Source of the DNA: a virus
Direction: 5' to 3' (one strand)
Length of the DNA: 49,609 nt
IMG/VR virus record: IMGVR_UViG_3300020202_000707
Coordinates: 1 to 49,609 of that record
The translations under genes and the position numbers were made by a program. The first letter of the stretch is position 1. The number at the start of each line of letters is the position of its first letter. The notes beneath the pieces are model-generated. The model saw only the letters and a program-made list of their open reading frames with translations, ran no database searches and was not told the origin of the DNA. Of this stretch, positions 40,126 to 46,395 are shown piece after piece.

Positions 40126-40902
40126 TCATATATTTGCACGTGAAGGCTGTGGAAAACTCATCGCCGTTTCAATGAAGTCATGAAACCCCACGGTGTTGGG
40201 AATGTACCCGGCGTACCGCGCAAGAACGGCGGCGTCTTCATACGTGCATCCCCGGCCCTCTTTCTCCATGAGGAGACAGCGGTTGCGGAGTTTCGGTTCC
40301 AATTCTGACAGCGTGTACACGCCAGCCATTAAACGGTTGTCGAGCACGAGGAGATCGTGAAAGGGACGGGCGTAATATCCAAAGTCCGGAACGATCACCT
40401 GGTCCTTCGCCTGCATGATGAGGAGGGCTCCTAAGATACGGGCATCACGTCCGAGCTCGGCGCGGTTGAGCCTGGCAACAGTCGAGCTGTGTTTGCGGAA
40501 GGAGAAGTTGGTGGGCTTGGTCAGGACGTCTCGCATTAAGGGAGACAAGAGCAAGCCATTAATGACAGCGGTCGCATCCTCCTCACCTCGTGGGCCGTAG
40601 GGACTAACGGGGAGCTTATCAATCGACCTGCCGTGCATGAGCTTCCAGGTCAGGGCGACCATGCCGTCTCGGGCTGCTAGCGTGGTTTCCCCTTTTCCAT
40701 CGTAGAGGACGGTGGCGAAGTCCCACGCCCCTTGAAATGACATGGGAAGGGGATTGAAGCTGTGTGTGAAGGGGGAGAACGCGGTGGCGCGGTCGTACTG
40801 CTTTAAAAAGGTCTCAGCGATTGGCCCATCATCAATTAAAAGAAATCCCGGTTTCCCCGGGTCAAGGGTTTTATCTGCAAATCCGATCTGGAGGAGATTC
40901 AT
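40126..40902 (-). CDS. Unrecognised protein, distant ATPase-core-like pattern without Walker A
   Basis: 258 residues, no signal or membrane helix. The start PGFLLIDDGPIAETFLKQYD (18-37) then FSPFTHSFNPL (about 41-51) resembles the part after Walker A of TraG/HerA-type ATPases, and LLVLDN (about 189-194) could correspond to Walker B. The TraG-type protein at 28958 has the matching VIVIDGKGTWAKEL and INPQDL...LNMF pattern. If related, this is a truncated or degenerate ATPase; low certainty. Confidence 0.4.
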   Translation of the reverse strand: MNLLQIGFADKTLDPGKPGFLLIDDGPIAETFLKQYDRATAFSPFTHSFNPLPMSFQGAWDFATVLYDGKGETTLAARDGMVALTWKLMHGRSIDKLPVSPYGPRGEEDATAVINGLLLSPLMRDVLTKPTNFSFRKHSSTVARLNRAELGRDARILGALLIMQAKDQVIVPDFGYYARPFHDLLVLDNRLMAGVYTLSELEPKLRNRCLLMEKEGRGCTYEDAAVLARYAGYIPNTVGFHDFIETAMSFPQPSRANI

Positions 40903-40983
40903 GGTCGGGCATCACGGTTCACAGTACCCGTGTCTTGCAGGATGCGAACGGGAACCCGACCGGAAAAGAGAGCTACCCACCCT

Positions 40984-41109
40984 TCATTGTAACCCCCGGC
41001 GTACGTTAGGAGGGAACGGCAGGAAGAGGGAGCACGAGCAGTGTTGGCAGCGCCAACACGCGTCCCATTCATGAACGGCGCGATCATGTCCGCACGTGAG
41101 GCACGGCAT
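40984..41109 (-). CDS. Zinc-ribbon miniprotein, 41 aa
   Basis: 41 residues. CLTCGHDRAVHEW (3-15) and CWRCQHCSCSLF (18-29) form a clear zinc site of the CxxCGHxxxxH...CxxCxxCxC type. The ATG lies 6 bases after TGGTACACT (41116-41124), so it is likely leaderless. It borders the structured RNA candidate. No role is known. Confidence 0.55.
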   Translation of the reverse strand: MPCLTCGHDRAVHEWDACWRCQHCSCSLFLPFPPNVRRGLQ

Positions 41110-41115
41110 CGCGGG

Positions 41116-41124
41116 AGTGTACCA
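41116..41124 (-). promoter_or_regulatory. Extended -10 promoter for the zinc-ribbon gene
   Basis: Minus-strand TGGTACACT then CCCGCG and the ATG at 41109. Confidence 0.45.
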
Positions 41125-41546
41125 GAAGGAGGAGAAGATGCCCGCCCTTCCGTGAATGAGCCCGCGACTTCCATGCTTGTGGGAAGTGTCCTGAATAGGA
41201 CAAATCCCGGAGGGAAACGGACACACACAAGGCGAGGACTATCGGACGCGACCGGAGGGAGTGTCCGACTAGCCCGCAGGCTTGGGGGTGTCCGAGGTGC
41301 ATGGAATGGAATGGAATGCGGAAAGGGCAGGAACAAGTAACCCACAGAAAAAGCATGGAAGTCGCGGGCGGAGGCCCACACGGAAATGAGCGGAAATGCT
41401 TGGAGAACAAGGGTTTTTGGCGAACTGAAAAATACACCGACAGAGAGTAATGCGACGGAAGAGGCGACGGTGTAGAACGGGGAGAGAACAAAACCGCGAG
41501 GGAACTGCTTCCAGGAAGGTCGGTAACGTACCGTAAGCAGGGACGC

Positions 41547-41574
41547 AAAAACCCCTCCAGTGAAGGAAGGGTTT
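41547..41574 (-). terminator. Intrinsic terminator inside the structured region
   Basis: Minus strand: AAACCCTTCC / GGAGGGGTTT stem with loop TTCACT, then TTTTTGCG. It would stop transcripts coming from the HNH gene at 41704 or from the TATAAT at 41617. Confidence 0.6.
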
Positions 41575-41616
41575 CGGCGTAGTTAGGTCGGACCAGCATT
41601 ACTGCTGATGTCTCGA

Positions 41617-41622
41617 ATTATA
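41617..41622 (-). promoter_or_regulatory. -10 box TATAAT (short minus-strand transcript)
   Basis: Perfect -10 with TTGGCC about 15 bases upstream. A transcript from about 41610 would carry the CAGCA/TGCTG hairpin and end at the 41547 terminator, giving an RNA of about 65 bases, or extend if read through. Confidence 0.35.
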
Positions 41623-41703
41623 CACGGAAACGAACAAGGCCAATCTCTAGGCGCTGGCCGTACCAGGGTTCCCTAGCGCACTGTATGGGGAACTGAGTGA
41701 AGA

Positions 41704-42402
41704 TCAGGTGAGTTGCATGTTCGACCTAACGCTTTGAATGAACAATGCAGTTTCTCGAATCATGTGTTTCTTAGTCCCATATCGTTCGTGAAATTCGAGA
41801 TGGTGTGGACCGCAGAGCGGAATAAGGTGCTCGTCTGGTTCTCTACCAATCTTCGAATAGTCCATATGATGGAGTTGTATATGCGCGGCAGTCGAACACG
41901 CGGCACACCTTCTTGAATGTTTCTGGTAGTACTGGTTCTTGCGGGTCTCCCACATCGGGGAATTGATGTACGTGTCGTACTGAAGCCGTCGAGGAGACGG
42001 CGCGAGTTTATTCTTCTTCTGCCGATTCAGCTTGCGTTGATGACGTAGAGCCCTGCGGCACGAATTCACATAGTTCATGAACGCATGGCGGGCTTCTCCC
42101 TCGTATTGCTCTGAAACCGTACGGCACTGCTTCTTGGAAAGAGCGGTGATCTTTTCGTGTGGCCAAACAACCCGTATTTGTTGAACGAGTTCGCGCAGCC
42201 GCTTTTTTCGAGCCTTCTTGGCGGAAAGAGCGGACGGATTACTCACATTAAGAAATGTTCGCGCGCCGCCAGTTTGTTTCGCTTTGTAGGGTTTGGAGAG
42301 AGGACTGTTCTCGTTGAGAGAGGAGAATACATCACTAGGCTTTCTATTCTTAGCTAACTTCAATGCCTTAGCTTCTATGTATGCATTTGTTTCTTTTACC
42401 AT
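41704..42402 (-). CDS. HNH endonuclease with basic N-terminal region
   Basis: 232 residues. Lys/Arg-rich helices up to about 140 (RRALRHQRKLNRQKKNKLAP), then YINSPMWETRKNQYY, CAAC (about 171-174), IQLHHMDYS, EDHLIPLCGPHHLEFHERYG-like core with ELIPLCGPHH (about 196-205). This is a zinc-bearing HNH. It lies between two structured non-coding blocks (42403-42568 and 41125-41703). Probably a mobile or packaging-linked nuclease. Confidence 0.82.
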   Translation of the reverse strand: MVKETNAYIEAKALKLAKNRKPSDVFSSLNENSPLSKPYKAKQTGGARTFLNVSNPSALSAKKARKKRLRELVQQIRVVWPHEKITALSKKQCRTVSEQYEGEARHAFMNYVNSCRRALRHQRKLNRQKKNKLAPSPRRLQYDTYINSPMWETRKNQYYQKHSRRCAACSTAAHIQLHHMDYSKIGREPDEHLIPLCGPHHLEFHERYGTKKHMIRETALFIQSVRSNMQLT

Positions 42403-42568
42403 ATGCTTGGGGGTGAGGATTCAAGTGCCCCCAAACCCCAAACGTGATGTTTGAGGTTGGGGACGCTCATGCTCAGGGTATGAGTCATCCAAGTGACAGG
42501 TCTTAAGGTTTAAAGTCGCCCCGTCGAAGCCGCGACTGCCGCTAAACGGCTATTCTGTTGTTAAACGC
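42403..42568 (-). other. Folded leader before the HNH gene
   Basis: Minus strand. Strong hairpin 42429-42443 with 42449-42462 (14 pairs, one bulge). A competing GGGGG / CCCCC helix joins 42428-42432 to 42409-42413, next to the ATG at 42402. Upstream AGTCGC / GCGACT (42515-42538 region) and GCCG / CGGC (42540-42557 region) hairpins. The two G/C helices cannot form together, so a switch-like control of the start is possible. Confidence 0.4.
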
Positions 42569-42593
42569 AAAAAGCTCGCAGTGAAGCGAGCTT
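42569..42593 (-). terminator. Intrinsic terminator after the 30-aa gene
   Basis: Minus strand: AAGCTCGC / GCGAGCTT stem with loop TTCACT, then TTTTTGCG. Confidence 0.8.
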
Positions 42594-42684
42594 AGAGCGA
42601 TGCGTCGATTATGACGTTATTACTCACGCGGACGATACAGACCGCACGAACAATAACCTCATTATCATAATCGAAGAAACGCAT
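42592..42684 (-). CDS. Small protein, 30 aa, leaderless unit
   Basis: 30 residues (MRFFDYDNEVIVRAVCIVRV), beta-rich. The ATG lies 6 bases after TGCTACACT (42691-42699) and the stop sits on the terminator at 42569. A promoter, a start and a terminator fit together, so this is a tight one-gene unit. Confidence 0.55.
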   Translation of the reverse strand: MRFFDYDNEVIVRAVCIVRVSNNVIIDASL

Positions 42685-42690
42685 ATAGCT

Positions 42691-42699
42691 AGTGTAGCA
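42691..42699 (-). promoter_or_regulatory. Extended -10 promoter for the 30-aa gene (leaderless)
   Basis: Minus-strand TGCTACACT, 6 bases to the ATG. No near-consensus -35. Confidence 0.5.
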
Positions 42700-42763
42700 T
42701 GTCGATTTCGTGAACTCACAAGTTCTTCATTATGGGGATAACTGCATTGACGGACATCTGAAC

Positions 42764-42772
42764 TGCTACAAT
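42764..42772 (+). promoter_or_regulatory. Extended -10 TGCTACAAT overlapping the plus-strand start
   Basis: The plus-strand box contains the first two bases of the ATG at 42771, so it would promote a transcript that begins inside the frame. TTGACG lies 14 bases upstream. Either the true start is an internal ATG or another promoter is used. Confidence 0.35.
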
Positions 42773-43061
42773 GTCAACAGCACCCCAGAGGAAAAGACCC
42801 CCGCAATCCTCAGCTCAATCAAGCAATGAAAACTTCTCCTCTCTTTTTATGCGATTGCTCGCCTTTGGGGTGCCAATTTCAATGAAGTACGCAATCAGCA
42901 ATGCTATTTGTATGTCGTGTAGCTACGTGTTCGCCACAGTGGACATGTACTACATCAAACCGCAGGACGCGAAAAATTATCCCCCTTCGATTTGCAAGAA
43001 ATGTAAGGAAGTGCAGTGGGCTATTGCTGACTTGGAGAAATCGGGGATTCCGCCGTTCTAG
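42771..43061 (+). CDS. Small CxxC protein on the plus strand
   Basis: 96 residues if started here; internal ATGs at residues 27 and 38 are possible. MSCSY and ICKKCKEVQW give two Cys pairs, like a zinc ribbon. It overlaps the convergent gene at 43021 by 41 bases. Start uncertain because the promoter box overlaps it. Confidence 0.5.
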   Translation: MSTAPQRKRPPQSSAQSSNENFSSLFMRLLAFGVPISMKYAISNAICMSCSYVFATVDMYYIKPQDAKNYPPSICKKCKEVQWAIADLEKSGIPPF

Positions 43062-43365
43062 CCTCCTCGTTCATAAGTGCCTGGGAATTGAAGATTATGG
43101 CGGCCAGGTGATCCTCACCGTCTGGCCCTACAGTGGCTCCCAGACGCTCTAAATTGGCCCAGGCTGCAAGTAAGTGGCGCATCGTGCTCTCTAGGTATTC
43201 AAGCGGCGGGTAGCCGCCTTTTTGGAAGTTTGCGCGCCCGTGTTTGATCTCGCCAATTTTCATGTGGCGGGCGTACCGATCGAGTGCGAGCGGAGTCCAG
43301 TACGAGAGGTGGTTGAGCTTCTGCCCCTTGTCCTCTCGTTTCATTCCTTGTGGTGTTTCGTTCAT
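43021..43365 (-). CDS. dATP/dGTP diphosphohydrolase-like protein (DUF5664 type)
   Basis: 114 residues from the ATG at 43365. LSYWTPLALDRYARHMKIGEIKHG then YLESTMRHLLAAWANLERLG and GEDHLAAIIFNSQALM match the all-helical nucleotide pyrophosphohydrolase-like phage family that cleaves dATP and dGTP. Acidic residues needed for metal are at least partly present (E, E, D in ExxxD-like spacing). No PurZ or polymerase gene is here, so pool control or host-DNA recycling is more likely than Z-DNA. Confidence 0.7.
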   Translation of the reverse strand: MNETPQGMKREDKGQKLNHLSYWTPLALDRYARHMKIGEIKHGRANFQKGGYPPLEYLESTMRHLLAAWANLERLGATVGPDGEDHLAAIIFNSQALMNEEARTAESPISPSQQ

Positions 43366-43366
43366 A

Positions 43367-43450
43367 TCAGTCGTCCGTGAATGGAAATAAATCATCCCCG
43401 TAATCTGGCGGTGCGGGGCCGACGCTAGCCTTGGTAGACCTTTCCGCCAT
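43367..43450 (-). CDS. 27-aa acidic peptide with SSB-tip-like end
   Basis: 27 residues between the metallophosphoesterase (which it overlaps by 26 bases) and the hydrolase start (1 base gap). It ends PDYGDDLFPFTDD. The DDLFPF run resembles the acidic C-terminal tip of SSB. Coupling is the main support. Confidence 0.4.
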   Translation of the reverse strand: MAERSTKASVGPAPPDYGDDLFPFTDD

Positions 43451-44183
43451 ACGAGAAGCGGTGCTTGAAAAGCCTAATGACGTGGTACTGGAAGAAACCG
43501 TCCGGGAAGAACTCGAATATGGCAAAGGCCTGTTGCCATTTGTCGGGGCCGCCGCGCATGTAGCCCTGCGGAAGGCAGAGGCATCCGAGGGACTGCCCGA
43601 CGAGGGTGTTGTCCTTGCCGAGCATTTCAGCGGAATAGCACTGCACGTCGTGGATGTGGCCGTAGAAGATATTGCAGCCGAACTTCTGGACGTGCTTTTT
43701 AGCATGGTGCTCACCGCCGTACTTGCCATGGATGAAGGTGGCCTTCCCAATGCGGAAGACCGTGCCCCTGCTCCAGTACGGCACCCATTTGATTTTTCGA
43801 CGCCCGAACTCTAGGGCGGTGGGCACCTCTACCATTCCCTCTAGCGCAGGGTTGGCGTCGATGTAGCGTTCAATACGGTTTTCGTGGTTCCCTTCCAGCA
43901 CGACAAACTCCGCGTCCTTGTTGTTGGCGCGGATGAGTTTCTGGTGGCGGTCGAGAATAGTCCCGGCGTGATCGTAATCGAGCTGGAGGCGTTTCGCTTC
44001 GACCGCACGGAGGTTGTTTTTGTTGTGGTGGGAAATGCAGTCGAGATCGATGAAATCCCCGAGATTCAGATACCAATCAAACCGAAGGTCGGCCATCAGT
44101 TTTTCAACAGCGGCCAGAGAGCGCTTGTCTTCGTACGGAGCGTGAATGTCGGTAAGGACGATTGCCCTTTTTACCTTTTCCAC
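43425..44183 (-). CDS. Calcineurin-like metallophosphoesterase
   Basis: 252 residues. TDIHAPYED (11-19, D-x-H), NLGDFIDLD (about 40-48, GD), LEGNHENR (about 96-103, GNHE), FIHGKYG, and GHIHD (about 171-175). The metal-binding set is complete. Phage members trim nucleic-acid ends or nucleotides. GTG start. A host-DNA or ADP-ribose type substrate is not predictable. Confidence 0.88.
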   Translation of the reverse strand: MEKVKRAIVLTDIHAPYEDKRSLAAVEKLMADLRFDWYLNLGDFIDLDCISHHNKNNLRAVEAKRLQLDYDHAGTILDRHQKLIRANNKDAEFVVLEGNHENRIERYIDANPALEGMVEVPTALEFGRRKIKWVPYWSRGTVFRIGKATFIHGKYGGEHHAKKHVQKFGCNIFYGHIHDVQCYSAEMLGKDNTLVGQSLGCLCLPQGYMRGGPDKWQQAFAIFEFFPDGFFQYHVIRLFKHRFSYGGKVYQG

Positions 44184-44223
44184 TTCGTTTCATTGTTACC
44201 GCGCACGCGGCGAATAAACGGAG

Positions 44224-44373
44224 TTAGAGAGCCCTACGGAGACCAAAGAGACCGATGCCGTTCATGATGATTGCCTGATTCACCTGGGCATCACCGAGAT
44301 TGAATACGAGACCGACAACGCCGTACGCAATCATCGCTGCTGCGGTGAGGTACGTGAGTTTTCCTTTCAACAT
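44224..44373 (-). CDS. Small membrane protein, 49 aa
   Basis: 49 residues (MLKGKLTYLTAAAMIAYGVV and GLVFNLG, then NGIGLFGLRRAL). Two short hydrophobic stretches. It lies directly after the M23 peptidase gene, so a holin role is possible. Confidence 0.5.
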   Translation of the reverse strand: MLKGKLTYLTAAAMIAYGVVGLVFNLGDAQVNQAIIMNGIGLFGLRRAL

Positions 44374-44376
44374 AGA

Positions 44377-45006
44377 TTATGAAATTGGAGTGCTAACCGA
44401 CCTTTTAGAACGGAGCTCGTTGAGCTTCTTTTGCAGGAGTTCGATGATATAGCGCATCAAGCGCTCCTGCGTCGCACGGAGTCCTGAAATATTGTCGTTG
44501 AATTTCTGCTCTGCGGAAATGCCGACCAGGTACGGCTCGGGGTCGATTGAGCCTTTGTAGCCGTTGTCCTGTTCGATGTTCCACCACTCCCACTCCTTCT
44601 CGCCTTGGTAGACCGGCTTGAGACTGAAGTGGAGATGCGTGCCGGTTGAGTAGCCTGTGTTGTCGGCGAGTGCGATCGGGTCCCCCGCATACACCTTCTG
44701 GCCTGCTTTCACGAGGAAGCCGCCCTTGGCAATGTGCCAGTAGACCGTCTTGAAGTAGCTCTGTGAGCCGTTGTAGTCGAATTGCTCGTCGGTGCGGATG
44801 ACGACACCGAGGCCGCCTGATCCATCCTCGCCCGTGAACGTGACGGTTCCGTCATGGGCTGCGCGGATGAGCTGACGATCAGCGGCACGGAGGTCGATGC
44901 CGTTGTGCCCCTTGAGGCCGATGGATTGGTAGAAGGAGTTGAGGTTCTCACCAAACGACTGTGTCACGATCCACGGTGTGATCGGATAGTACAGCCTGAG
45001 TTTCAT
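44377..45006 (-). CDS. M23 (LytM) zinc endopeptidase
   Basis: 209 residues. GHNGIDLRAADRQLIRAAHDG (about 32-52, H-x-x-x-D), then GLGVVIRT, HIAKGG and GTHLHFSLKP (about 124-133, HxH). No signal peptide. It cleaves peptidoglycan cross-bridges; a lysin or virion entry enzyme. The ATG lies 7 bases after a TGATACAAT box, so it is probably leaderless and separate from the glycan operon. Confidence 0.85.
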   Translation of the reverse strand: MKLRLYYPITPWIVTQSFGENLNSFYQSIGLKGHNGIDLRAADRQLIRAAHDGTVTFTGEDGSGGLGVVIRTDEQFDYNGSQSYFKTVYWHIAKGGFLVKAGQKVYAGDPIALADNTGYSTGTHLHFSLKPVYQGEKEWEWWNIEQDNGYKGSIDPEPYLVGISAEQKFNDNISGLRATQERLMRYIIELLQKKLNELRSKRSVSTPIS

Positions 45007-45013
45007 ATGAAGA

Positions 45014-45022
45014 ATTGTATCA
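45014..45022 (-). promoter_or_regulatory. Extended -10 promoter before the M23 gene
   Basis: Minus-strand TGATACAAT. Its first three bases are the stop codon of the glycosyltransferase gene. 7 bases to the ATG at 45006. Confidence 0.5.
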
Positions 45023-45700
45023 CAGGGGTTTTGACAATTCGGTCAACCAGTAACGCTGTCCGTCGTAGTTCGGAGTGAGTTTTTGGTCGAGTGTCCAGAG
45101 GCCGGAAATTGGTTCCATGTGCGGGTACGGAATGATTGAGTACTGGTACTGGCCCATCAGTGCAGATCGCGCCAGGATTTCTGAAAAGCCATCAAATTCG
45201 TTGAGTCGGAGTGCCGCCTGGTACCCCTCTATTTCGCGTTTAAACGCCTCAGGAGCGACGTTTCCGTGATAGATGAGGTTTGCCGTCGAGTCTCCTGAGA
45301 TCCCGTACACATGGAACGTTATGTGCGGGAGGGCTGAGGCGAGAATCTTGACCATCGGCACCCCATACTCAACCTCGCGGCCGGGGTGCGCGTTCATGTA
45401 CACGTGTGGATGATCGGTGGGTGTAAAGTGGGTTATTGCTTCTGGAATGTCGAAGAGCGACGGTCGGATGTCGGCGTGGATGCCGCGCCAGCGGAGGGCT
45501 TCATACTCCACGGTGTTTTCGCAGTAGTGGATCGTGTTTGGAAATCTCCAGGACGGGCGAATGTTGAGAATGTCTGCCCCACACCAAAAGATCGCCTTCT
45601 TCCCCCAGTGCATCCGGTAGCGGAGGTAGTCAAACCAGTGGTACATGCCGAAGAAGATGGTTGCCTCGTTCAGGCACCAGTACCAGTCCGGCAACTGCAT
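45020..45700 (-). CDS. Glycosyltransferase-like protein, end of the glycan operon
   Basis: 226 residues from the ATG at 45700, 8 bases after the methyltransferase stop; a frame to 45787 would overlap it by 79 bases. FWCGADILN (about 39-47), CENTVEYEALRWRG (about 60-73), and the C-terminal IEGYQAALRLNEFDGFSEIL resemble a GT4-type nucleotide-sugar domain. No signal peptide. Donor and acceptor unknown. Confidence 0.5.
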   Translation of the reverse strand: MQLPDWYWCLNEATIFFGMYHWFDYLRYRMHWGKKAIFWCGADILNIRPSWRFPNTIHYCENTVEYEALRWRGIHADIRPSLFDIPEAITHFTPTDHPHVYMNAHPGREVEYGVPMVKILASALPHITFHVYGISGDSTANLIYHGNVAPEAFKREIEGYQAALRLNEFDGFSEILARSALMGQYQYSIIPYPHMEPISGLWTLDQKLTPNYDGQRYWLTELSKPL

Positions 45701-45708
45701 CTTCCGAG

Positions 45709-46395
45709 CTAATCCGTCTTTGAAGTTGGAGATCGACGAACTGACGCGAAAACTTTGCCATGGCTGGCCCACTTCTCGTTCGGCCATGTTTCGGGGGTGA
45801 GGTTGGTAATGTCGTACACATCGAAACCATAGGACTCCATGAGGGCCTCGTAATCACGCGCCCAGTGATGGTCAATGATCCCTTCTTTCGTGGCGTGCCA
45901 TTCAACGAAGATGAGTCCCTTGCGGACGACCCGATTAAGCTCATCCATGGCCTTTTTCATGAGGGTCTTATCAGCGTAGAGGAAGACGGCGTCTGCAATC
46001 CCGACGTCGAATGACTGGTCCTCAAAGGGGAGGGCATCAAGAGTGCCGACTTTGAGGAGAGCTTTCGGGAGGAGCTGTTGCGCACGCTCGATTGCGTCCG
46101 GGTTGATGTCCACGCCCGCGAGCTGTGTTTCTGGGTATACCTCATTGATCCTGAGAAGGTTCGGGCCTGCATTGCAGCCGACTTCTAAAACCCCCGCAAA
46201 GGGGCTTAAACGCCTCAGCACAGTGAGAATGAGGTCTCGGTGAGGGTGCGAGGCACTGTCGACGTATTCTTCGATCCACGAGCCTCCTGTGCGCCAATCC
46301 TTGCGCTCGTCATCACTGGGTCGGTTCTGCCAGTACGCGGGACCTTCCGATGATGTAGAAGGGGCCTTCTTTGATGCTGTTTTCTTTTTCGTCAT
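45709..46395 (-). CDS. SAM-dependent methyltransferase (class I)
   Basis: 228 residues. Basic Ser/Lys-rich start, then VLEVGCNAGPNLLRI (about 68-82, motif I), GVDINPDAIERAQ (about 92-104), FDVGIADAVFLYAD (about 127-140) and ELNRVVRKGLIFVEWHA. It methylates a small molecule or sugar in the cytoplasm. It overlaps the dehydratase by 83 bases, the longest overlap in the operon. Confidence 0.8.
   Translation of the reverse strand: MTKKKTASKKAPSTSSEGPAYWQNRPSDDERKDWRTGGSWIEEYVDSASHPHRDLILTVLRRLSPFAGVLEVGCNAGPNLLRINEVYPETQLAGVDINPDAIERAQQLLPKALLKVGTLDALPFEDQSFDVGIADAVFLYADKTLMKKAMDELNRVVRKGLIFVEWHATKEGIIDHHWARDYEALMESYGFDVYDITNLTPETWPNEKWASHGKVFASVRRSPTSKTD

Larger units (their letters stand above)
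41125..41703 (+). ncRNA. Candidate large structured RNA (strand probable plus)
   Basis: About 580 gene-free bases. A perfect 17-base inverted repeat (41161-41177 with 41352-41368) is extended inward by GTGGG / CCCAC (41179-41183 with 41341-41345) and outward by TTCCGTG / CACGGAA (41148-41154 with 41379-41385), giving a coaxial rod of about 29 pairs. Local hairpins include GTCCT-GAAT-AGGAC (41188-41201), TACACCG / CGGTGTA (41433-41439 with 41468-41474), CTGCTT / AAGCAG (41505-41510 with 41535-41540) enclosing CGGTA-ACG-TACCG, and CAGCA-TTAC-TGCTG (41594-41607). The plus strand is purine-rich with A-rich loops. No promoter is clear on plus; function unknown. Confidence 0.55.

Noticed and set aside
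40899-41381. Minus-strand ORF of 160 aa over the structured block
   Set aside because: Low-complexity, Pro/Ser/Arg-rich, no recognised motif, and it runs through the inverted repeat and the zinc-ribbon gene in another frame.
42515-42531. tmRNA-like GGCTTCGACGGGG stretch
   Set aside because: The start resembles tmRNA, but no tag ORF, tRNA-like ends or 3' CCA region were found.
41110-42602. Group I or II intron, or HEARO/IscB-type element, around the HNH gene
   Set aside because: No intron core motif, no domain V, and no RuvC-like domain in the HNH protein.
43021-43365. Z-genome (2-aminoadenine) pathway
   Set aside because: The hydrolase-like gene is present but no PurZ or DpoZ partner is visible.
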